Source: CAVYGN01 sp964413265
GTDB lineage: Bacteria > Spirochaetota > Brevinematia > Brevinematales > JAOACQ01
Direction of reading: 5' to 3'
Length of the DNA stretch: 64,000 nt
Assembly: GCA_964413265.1 (NCBI GenBank)
Contig: CAYPRX010000088.1
Coordinates: 1-64,000 of the forward strand
Positions 58,428 through 64,000 of the stretch are shown piece after piece. The notes beneath the pieces are model-generated. The model made no database searches. It was not told the DNA's origin and saw only the letters and a program-made list of their open reading frames with translations. The number at the start of each line of letters is the position of its first letter. Within the stretch, counting starts at the first letter, position 1. A program made the translations under genes and the position numbers.

Positions 58428-59339
58428 CTAAAGTTCCTGGTACCAGGCGTGTTCAAAACCAAGTTTGTCGGCGAAATCAAGAACCTGTTTATATTCATCA
58501 TGGCTGATTTTCCTGTTTAATTCTGGAAGGAAATTTGCGCTTATTTTATTTGCCGGAAAATACTGGCTCATCAGAGACAGATGTACCCTGTTTGAAAGAT
58601 TTTCCTTGATCCATTGAAGGACAAGTCTCGTATTATCAATATTTCCAGGCAGAACCAGATGCCTTATAATAAGACCTTTTAATGCTATACCCTCGCTGTC
58701 CGTCAGAAGATCATCACCCGTCTGTTCAAACATCCTTATCAGTGCAATGCTGTTCTCTTCGAAGTAACGGCTTGTCTCAGAATATTTTTCGGATATTTCA
58801 GGACTGAAGTACTTTGCATCGGGCAGATAAATATCAATAATGCCTTCAAGATCAGAAATAACATCCGGCCTGTCGAATCCGCTAGTATTATAGACAAGTG
58901 GAATGTCGAGCCCTTTCAAATAAGCTATTTTTAGAGCTTCCATTATCTGGTACAGGTAATGACTTGGTGTTACAAAATTTATATTATGAGCCTTCCTGAC
59001 CTGAAGAGCAAGCATGGCGGAAGCAAGTTCTTCGGAAGTCAGGCTCCTGTAACCCTGACGAAGCTGGCTGATAGGATAATTCTGGCAATAGGAGCATTTC
59101 ATATTACAGCCAGTAAAAAAAATAGTGCCGCTTCCGTTTGAACCCGATATTGGTGGTTCCTCTCCATGATGTATATTGTAGCTTGAGATCCTGGTGAGCC
59201 ATGGCTCACCGCACCTTCCTTTGGCTTTGGACCTGTTGATGCCGCAGCGATGTGGGCATAAATCGCACTTTGTTATGACTTTTTTATACTTTTCCAGGAA
59301 TTTATCTATTTTATCCAGTTTTGACTTTATATGATCCAT
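58428..59339 (-). CDS. Radical SAM protein of the PflX / COG1313 family
   Basis: 303 residues. The radical SAM cluster motif C78-x3-C82-x2-C85 lies in FTGCNMKCSYC. Four further cysteines come before it (C25, C28, C32, C43), the CDLCPHRCGINR pattern of COG1313 proteins, which may bind a second Fe-S centre. Despite the 'pyruvate formate-lyase activating enzyme' name, the true substrate of this group is not known, and no pfl gene is in the window. Confidence 0.85.
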   Translation of the reverse strand: MDHIKSKLDKIDKFLEKYKKVITKCDLCPHRCGINRSKAKGRCGEPWLTRISSYNIHHGEEPPISGSNGSGTIFFTGCNMKCSYCQNYPISQLRQGYRSLTSEELASAMLALQVRKAHNINFVTPSHYLYQIMEALKIAYLKGLDIPLVYNTSGFDRPDVISDLEGIIDIYLPDAKYFSPEISEKYSETSRYFEENSIALIRMFEQTGDDLLTDSEGIALKGLIIRHLVLPGNIDNTRLVLQWIKENLSNRVHLSLMSQYFPANKISANFLPELNRKISHDEYKQVLDFADKLGFEHAWYQEL

Positions 59340-59363
59340 TGTATTTTTCTATATTTTTTTGCT

Positions 59364-60266
59364 TCAGCCGCCTTTCTTTTCCTGTCTCGTCGCCGGAATG
59401 GGCAGAATACCAGCCATTTCACCCAGGACATTTACGAGTTCGGAGCCGGGGGGAACGATGATCTTTGAGTTGTTTTTAAGCGCATCTTCCACCATCTGGA
59501 TCCTTCTTAGGATCTGGGCGTTGCCGATAAAATACTGGTTGGCGGCTTCATTAACGAGCTTTATAGCCTGAGCCTCACCTTCTGCCTTGAGAATTTCGGC
59601 CTGCTTGATGCCCTCAGCCTTTTTAATCTCGGCTCTTTTCTGGCCGTCTGCGGCAGTTTCTGTAGCCGTTGCGAAATCAATTGCTGCGATTTTTTCATTT
59701 TCAGCCTTTACAACCTTGTTCATAGTTTCCTGTACATCCTTCGGCGGATCTATCTCTTTCAATTCAGTTCTTACTATGTCGAGGCCCCAGTTGCTGGTTT
59801 CCGTCAGGAGGGTCTTCAAAAGATCCGAATTGATCCTGCTCCTCTCGCTATTGGCTGATTTCAGGGTCATTGTTCCGATTATATTCCTCAGGGTCGTCCT
59901 TGCGAGATTGACTATCTGGAGCTGGTAATTGAAAACGTTATACTGCGATTTTTTAACGCTTTCCTCATCCTGCCTCACCTTGAAATAGACCTGGGCATCT
60001 ACCTTGGCGTTAAGGTTGTCATTCGTTATGATCTCCTGAGGTTCTGCGTTAACCATCTGTTCTGTTATGTTGATAAGGTAAATTTTTTCAATTACTGGAA
60101 ATACCCAGTGAAAACCGGGCTGGGCAAATCTTGCATATTTGCCGAACCTTTCAATAAGCCCTCTATTTATTGGTCTGACAATTTTAATTCCAGAAAAGAA
60201 AATTATAAGAAAAACGATGCCGCATAAATAGTAAAGCCATGCGTAACTCATCGCTGTATCCGTCAT
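59364..60266 (-). CDS. SPFH/band 7 membrane protein (stomatin/QmcA type)
   Basis: 300 residues. One N-terminal transmembrane helix (about 9-30) is followed by the SPFH domain (IKIVRPINRGLIERFGKYARFAQPGFHWVFPVIEKI), then a long charged coiled-coil rich in Glu/Lys/Ala (about 190-250). Such proteins form oligomeric rings in the membrane and often pair with an NfeD protein or protease, neither of which is adjacent here. GAGGAGG precedes the ATG. Confidence 0.93.
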   Translation of the reverse strand: MTDTAMSYAWLYYLCGIVFLIIFFSGIKIVRPINRGLIERFGKYARFAQPGFHWVFPVIEKIYLINITEQMVNAEPQEIITNDNLNAKVDAQVYFKVRQDEESVKKSQYNVFNYQLQIVNLARTTLRNIIGTMTLKSANSERSRINSDLLKTLLTETSNWGLDIVRTELKEIDPPKDVQETMNKVVKAENEKIAAIDFATATETAADGQKRAEIKKAEGIKQAEILKAEGEAQAIKLVNEAANQYFIGNAQILRRIQMVEDALKNNSKIIVPPGSELVNVLGEMAGILPIPATRQEKKGG

Positions 60267-60302
60267 TTGAACCTCCTCTGTAATTAATTTAAATTAATAA
60301 AA

Positions 60303-61301
60303 TTATAAAGATTGAGCAACTGTTATCGCCGAAACAACCATTATATCCTCGGGGGTTGCTCCCCTGGACAGATCGTTAACAGGTTTTGAAAGACCCTGTA
60401 AAAGAGGGCCGTAAGCATCAGCTTTTGCAAGTCTCTGTGTGACTTTATATGCGATATTGCCGCTGTTTAGATCCGGAAATATCATTACATTCGCCTTTCC
60501 CGCCACTTCGGAATGAGGGGCTTTGAGTTTAGCCACAACGGAATCGACGGCTGCATCAAACTGCATCTCTCCGTCGAAACAAAAATCAACGTTTCTTTCC
60601 TTAATCAGCCTGACTGCTTCACGGACTTTCAGAACTGAGGGTGAATCAGCACTTCCAAGGGTTGAGAATGATAAAAATGCTACAACCGGGTCTGTGCACA
60701 AGAGTTTTCTGCATGTATCGGCAGAAGAGATGGCTATATCAGCCAGCTGGTCGCTTGTGGGTTCGGGGACAACACCGCAGTCTGCATATATAAAAGCGCC
60801 CTCCTTACCATATTGACAATCCGGGACTGTAATTACAAAGCTTCCTGAGACAGTCTTAATTCCTTCCCTGGGCTTAACGATTATGAGCGAGGCTTTAACT
60901 GTTTTTGCAGTCGGGGTCAGACTGCCTGAAACCATGGCGTCAACTTCACCCAGGCTGAGAAGCATCGCTCCATGATATACCTCATCGCGCATCAGCTTAT
61001 CGGCCTCACTTTCAGTCATTCCCTTATTTTTCCTCGATTCGTAAAGTATATGCGTAAAATCGGTGAGTTTTGGAGAAATAGCAGGATCAAGAAGTGTAAC
61101 ACCGGCAAGAGATATGCCCTCTTTCCTTGCCGCCAATTCCATTTCAGAGGGCTTACCCAGCACAATAAGCTCGCTTGTAAACTTCTCTTTAATGATCATT
61201 TCCGCAGCTTTCAGAACGCGTCTGTCTGAGCCTTCGGGCAGGACCAGCCTTCTAGGTGCCGCTTTAACTATATCCAGAATTTTATTCCTGAAGTTGTACA
61301 T
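60303..61301 (-). CDS. pta: Phosphate acetyltransferase
   Basis: 332 residues, the short form with only the catalytic domain. It converts acetyl-CoA and phosphate to acetyl phosphate. Motifs are RRLVLPEGSDRRVLKAAEMI, DAMVSGSLTPTAKTVKASL, PDLNSGNIAYKVTQRLAKADAYGP and LQGLSKPVNDLSRGATPEDI. ATG 61301 is five bases after AAGGAG; GTG 61307 is too close. An acetate kinase gene is not in the window. Confidence 0.94.
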   Translation of the reverse strand: MYNFRNKILDIVKAAPRRLVLPEGSDRRVLKAAEMIIKEKFTSELIVLGKPSEMELAARKEGISLAGVTLLDPAISPKLTDFTHILYESRKNKGMTESEADKLMRDEVYHGAMLLSLGEVDAMVSGSLTPTAKTVKASLIIVKPREGIKTVSGSFVITVPDCQYGKEGAFIYADCGVVPEPTSDQLADIAISSADTCRKLLCTDPVVAFLSFSTLGSADSPSVLKVREAVRLIKERNVDFCFDGEMQFDAAVDSVVAKLKAPHSEVAGKANVMIFPDLNSGNIAYKVTQRLAKADAYGPLLQGLSKPVNDLSRGATPEDIMVVSAITVAQSL

Positions 61302-61330
61302 ATTCACTCCTTGAAATTATCTTTACGTAT

Positions 61331-61831
61331 TCAGGTCTGCTTATATTTTTCAATCAGTTTTTTCCAAACATAGGGATGCACCTTCTGTGAAATATCACCT
61401 CCCAGTTTCGCGATCTCCTTGACCATTGAAGAACTGACAAACAGATTTTCATCGCTCGCCATAAAAAAAACAGTTTCGGCGGATTTATTCAGGAGATTAT
61501 TCAAAGAAGCCAGCTGAAGTTCATATTCAAAATCTGATATGGCACGAAGGCCGCGGACAACAGCTATTGCCCCTTCCTTTGTGATAAAATCCACCAGCAG
61601 ACCTTTCAGTATCTTTACGGTAATTTTTTTTTCTTTCTCAAAAACAGCATTAAGCATATTGAGCCTTTCTTCGGCAGTGAAGAGTATCTTCTTTGAATCA
61701 TTGTCAGTAACTGCTATCACCAGTTCGTCAAAGATTATGGATGCCCTGAGGGCTATGTCGAAGTGACCGTTTGTTGGAGGATCGAATGATCCCGGATATA
61801 CAGCCTTTTTGGTTGATTTATAGTCATTCAT
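61331..61831 (-). CDS. coaD: Phosphopantetheine adenylyltransferase
   Basis: 166 residues, the fourth step of coenzyme A synthesis. The nucleotidyltransferase motif is YPGSFDPPTNGHFDIA (T/H of TxGH kept), with RGLRAISDFEYELQLA and SSSMVKEIA, the ISSTxxR-type ending. Lengths are normal. It leads the minus-strand run coaD-pta-SPFH-radical SAM-rlmN, with AGGA about nine bases before the ATG. CoA made here is the substrate of the neighbouring Pta. Confidence 0.95.
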   Translation of the reverse strand: MNDYKSTKKAVYPGSFDPPTNGHFDIALRASIIFDELVIAVTDNDSKKILFTAEERLNMLNAVFEKEKKITVKILKGLLVDFITKEGAIAVVRGLRAISDFEYELQLASLNNLLNKSAETVFFMASDENLFVSSSMVKEIAKLGGDISQKVHPYVWKKLIEKYKQT

Positions 61832-61929
61832 AAAATAAATCCTGATTATTATTTTATCTTAAAAAGGGAAAAATGAAAAGAAATTCGTGGGATGAAGGCA
61901 GATGGTGCCGGGACTTCCAACTCATTTTA

Positions 61930-61957
61930 TTGCAATATTTCTTCTTTTAACTATAAT
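61930..61957 (+). promoter_or_regulatory. Sigma-70 promoter of the UPF0158 gene
   Basis: TTGCAA (61930-61935, four of six) and a perfect TATAAT (61952-61957) are 16 bp apart in the 220-base gap between the divergent genes coaD and UPF0158. The leader of about 90 bases ends in a strong AGGAGG. Nothing else is seen in this gap. Confidence 0.5.
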
Positions 61958-62051
61958 TACTGCTGAAAAAGAGTTAAATTTAACAAAAAAAGAAAGGAAA
62001 AAATATCTGAGAAATGATGCCAAAATGAGAATCTTTAAAGGAGGATTTTAT

Positions 62052-62477
62052 ATGTCTCACAAACTGAAAATAGACTTTGAGATGCTCCTTTTTGCAATGC
62101 GCAACCACGACGGCTGGTTTGACCAGTATGTTGATTTAAAAAACGGCAGAATTGTTGCCGAGGAAGAATCATTTGAGGATCCGGAGATAAGATTTGATAA
62201 AAACGATCCTGAACGGTACCTTTTCATAGAGCCTTACCCCTCGAATGAGGGCTTACTCCTGATGGAAGAATTCATTGAAGGTGTAAAAAACCAGAATGTT
62301 CAGGAAAAACTCATTGAAGCCATTTCCGGTGAGAAACCTTTCAGAGATTTCAGGGATGTGCTTACTGAATTCCCTGAGAACCGTGAAGCCTGGAATAAAT
62401 TCGAGGGAAGCAGAATAAAGGAATATGCAATCAAGTGGCTAAAGAATAATGATGTTGAGCCGATCGAAAAGGATTAG
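62052..62477 (+). CDS. UPF0158 family protein
   Basis: 141 residues, acidic, with no signal or membrane helix. The family pattern is seen in FEMLLFAMRNHDGWFDQYVDLKNGRIV, RYLFIEPYPSNEGLLLMEEFIEG, GEKPFRDFRDVLTEFPENREAWNKFEG and the terminal EYAIKWL. These proteins are widespread and of unknown function. ATG 62052 has an AGGAGG box 8 bases upstream; a longer frame to 61902 runs through the promoter region. Confidence 0.88.
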   Translation: MSHKLKIDFEMLLFAMRNHDGWFDQYVDLKNGRIVAEEESFEDPEIRFDKNDPERYLFIEPYPSNEGLLLMEEFIEGVKNQNVQEKLIEAISGEKPFRDFRDVLTEFPENREAWNKFEGSRIKEYAIKWLKNNDVEPIEKD

Positions 62478-62561
62478 CCACTATTGAAATATAAACGGAC
62501 ATAATATAAAATTTAGACGGGCTGTTCATTTATGGCCCGAAAATAGGTTGGAGAGACTGAT

Positions 62562-63833
62562 ATGGACAGGAATTGGGAATTACTAAAACAAAATGATCCT
62601 GAGGTTTTTTACGCTGTTAAGGGAGAGGAAGAAAGGGAGAGGAAGGGAATAGAGCTTATACCATCTGAGAATTATACTTACCCGGAGGTATTAGCTGTAA
62701 ACGGAAGCGTTTTTACCAATAAATATTCAGAGGGTTACCCTGGAAAAAGATATTACGGCGGGCAGGAATTTACGGATTACGTTGAAAGGCTAGCTATTGA
62801 AAGGGCTAAAAAAGTGTTCCGCTGTGAGCATGTTAATGTTCAGGCACTTTCCGGTTCTCCTATGAACCAGGCTGTCTATCTTGCTTTCTTAAAACCGGGC
62901 GATACCGTACTTGGCATGGACCTGTCCCATGGCGGGCATTTGACCCATGGAGCTCCAGTCTCACATATGGGGAGAATATTCAATTTCATCAGGTATAAAA
63001 CTGACCCTGATAACAAGGGCAGAATAGATTTTGACGATCTTATGAAGATCGCAGTGGAGTATAAGCCCAAAATTGTCCTGTGCGGATTTACCTCATATCC
63101 AAGGGATTATAATTACGAGGATTTCAAAAAAATCGCCGACGAAGCAGGCGCAATCACTATGGCTGATGTAGCCCATGTTGGAGGTCTTATCGCCGCGGGA
63201 GTTATGAAAAATCCCTTTGATTACGGCTTTGATATTGTAACTACCACCACGCACAAAAGTTTGAGGGGACCGAGGGGTGCCCTGATCATGTGCAAAGAGA
63301 AATTCGCACAGCAGATCGATAAATCCGTCTTTCCGGGGCTGCAGGGAGGCCCGCACATGCATACTATAGCAGCTATTGCAGTTACTCTAGGCAAGGCTTT
63401 AATGCCTGAATTTAAGGAATATGGCGTGCAGATACTTAAAAATGCCAAAGTGCTATCCGAAACTCTTATGAAGGAGGGGATAAAGCTCGTTACAGACGGA
63501 ACGGAAAATCACCTGATGGTTGCCGATATAATCAAGAGTTTCGGCTTTGATGGTAAGAGGGCTGAACAGGTCCTTGACAGTGTTTCGATTACGACAAACA
63601 AGCAAGTAATTCCCGATGATCCCAATCCTCCACTCAAGCCAAGCGGGATAAGGCTGGGCACTCCTGCCGCGACAACGAGAAATATGAAGGAACAGGAAAT
63701 GGAAAAGATCGGTTTGTGGATATCAAAAACCCTGAAAAATCATGACAATGAAAGGGTTTTGGCCGGAATAAAAAAAGAGGTGGAGGAACTATGCCTTACG
63801 TTTCCAGTTCCGGGTCTTCCCATTGCGGAATAA
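62562..63833 (+). CDS. glyA: Serine hydroxymethyltransferase
   Basis: 423 residues of PLP enzyme interconverting serine and glycine with tetrahydrofolate, the main entry of one-carbon units used by FolD. Motifs: IELIPSENYTYPEVLAVNGS, NKYSEGYPGKRYYGG, DLSHGGHLTHG, and the PLP-Schiff-base Lys232 in TTTHKSLRGPRGALI. The C-terminal domain has GTPAATTRNM. GGAGAG lies nine bases before the ATG. sixA follows at four bases. Confidence 0.97.
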   Translation: MDRNWELLKQNDPEVFYAVKGEEERERKGIELIPSENYTYPEVLAVNGSVFTNKYSEGYPGKRYYGGQEFTDYVERLAIERAKKVFRCEHVNVQALSGSPMNQAVYLAFLKPGDTVLGMDLSHGGHLTHGAPVSHMGRIFNFIRYKTDPDNKGRIDFDDLMKIAVEYKPKIVLCGFTSYPRDYNYEDFKKIADEAGAITMADVAHVGGLIAAGVMKNPFDYGFDIVTTTTHKSLRGPRGALIMCKEKFAQQIDKSVFPGLQGGPHMHTIAAIAVTLGKALMPEFKEYGVQILKNAKVLSETLMKEGIKLVTDGTENHLMVADIIKSFGFDGKRAEQVLDSVSITTNKQVIPDDPNPPLKPSGIRLGTPAATTRNMKEQEMEKIGLWISKTLKNHDNERVLAGIKKEVEELCLTFPVPGLPIAE

Positions 63834-63837
63834 TAAT

Positions 63838-64000
63838 ATGAGACTTTATCTCATTCGTCATGGTGAAGCCGTTCAGGCTGAAAATGATACCGAGAGAGTT
63901 CTGACAAAAGAAGGGAGGGAGAGGGTTCGGAAAACGGCATCTTTTCTCAGGAAAAATAATATTAAAGTCAAAATCATTTTTCACAGCGGGAAAACGAGGG
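63838..64000 (+). CDS. sixA: Phosphohistidine phosphatase SixA-like, 3' end outside the window
   Basis: The first 54 residues: MRLYLIRHGEAVQAENDTERVLTKEGRERV, with the phosphohistidine RHGEA motif of the histidine phosphatase superfamily and the SixA-type spacing of LTKEGRERV. SixA removes phosphate from HPt domains or PTS-Ntr proteins. It starts four bases after glyA and shows no ribosome-binding site of its own, so it may be translated by re-initiation. Confidence 0.85.
   Translation, partial: MRLYLIRHGEAVQAENDTERVLTKEGRERVRKTASFLRKNNIKVKIIFHSGKTR

Noticed and set aside
61902..62051. N-terminal extension of the UPF0158 protein
   Set aside because: It covers a likely promoter and hydrophobic text not found in the family; AGGAGG directly precedes ATG 62052.
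62478..62561. Riboswitch before glyA
   Set aside because: The gap is 84 bases and holds only a weak 5-bp GGGC/GCCC stem and a weak possible promoter (TTGAAA-N17-TAAAAT, 62484-62512); no glycine or folate riboswitch core is seen.

Overview
The window is bacterial chromosome, mostly housekeeping, and most likely from an uncultured member of the Spirochaetota. The best evidence is a gene for the periplasmic-flagellum sheath protein FlaA (48569-49582), next to a DUF115/Maf 'motility associated' protein. Supporting points are the zinc-type S14 and S4, a PilZ protein, many signal peptides and a beta-barrel protein, which indicate a diderm, motile cell. G+C looks to be in the low-to-mid 40s by eye. 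RpoB carries Ser rather than Asn at the rifampicin-determining position (residue 474), which argues against a close relative of Borrelia or Treponema. The species cannot be named from sequence reading alone.

Region 1 (1-31386) is almost entirely translation and transcription machinery on the + strand. After the 3' part of aroA, a consensus sigma-70 promoter starts a mixed tRNA/protein operon: tRNA-Thr, rpmG, tRNA-Trp, secE, nusG, rplKAJL, rpoB, rpoC. A second perfect promoter (12489-12517) starts the str operon (rpsL, rpsG, fusA, tuf). This runs without a visible break into the S10, spc and alpha operons (rpsJ to rplQ, including secY, adk, infA and rpmJ). Oddities are a missing rpmD (L30), a 137-residue lysine-rich N-terminal extension on L5, a repeat-bearing basic tail on L17, an EF-Tu with an altered switch I region and an adenylate kinase with Ala at the first P-loop glycine.

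Region 2 (31389-40673) holds hom (- strand) and then a self-contained regulated sugar-uptake module: an NtrB-like membrane histidine kinase, an NtrC-like sigma-54 activator, an orphan periplasmic binding protein, and an ABC importer (binding protein, single-domain ATPase, permease). Two clear sigma-54 (-24/-12) promoters precede the two binding-protein genes. One is a perfect consensus match and has a phased cluster of ACTCA-type repeats 115-155 bp upstream. The parts fit a regulon in which the kinase/activator pair switches on the importer next to it. This is the most system-like part of the window.

Region 3 (40644-43446) is a small accessory block: a flavodoxin-fold oxidoreductase, a truncated tyrosine recombinase lacking catalytic residues, a Tam-type methyltransferase under a strong dyad operator, and a small outer-membrane protein.

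Region 4 (43458-64000) returns to housekeeping: folD, gatB, coaX, an amidase and a GerMN protein (+ strand); flaA with a bidirectional terminator; a - strand pair of penicillin-binding protein and DUF115 protein; a membrane protein with a catalytically degenerate class III cyclase domain; the - strand operon hit-rpsU-yqeY; an acidic zinc-ribbon protein; PilZ; bioY; a - strand run coaD-pta-SPFH-radical SAM-rlmN; then a UPF0158 protein, glyA and the 5' end of sixA. No CRISPR array, rRNA gene, insertion sequence or prophage was seen. The only stretch over 300 bases without a gene is 37405-37762, and it is regulatory.
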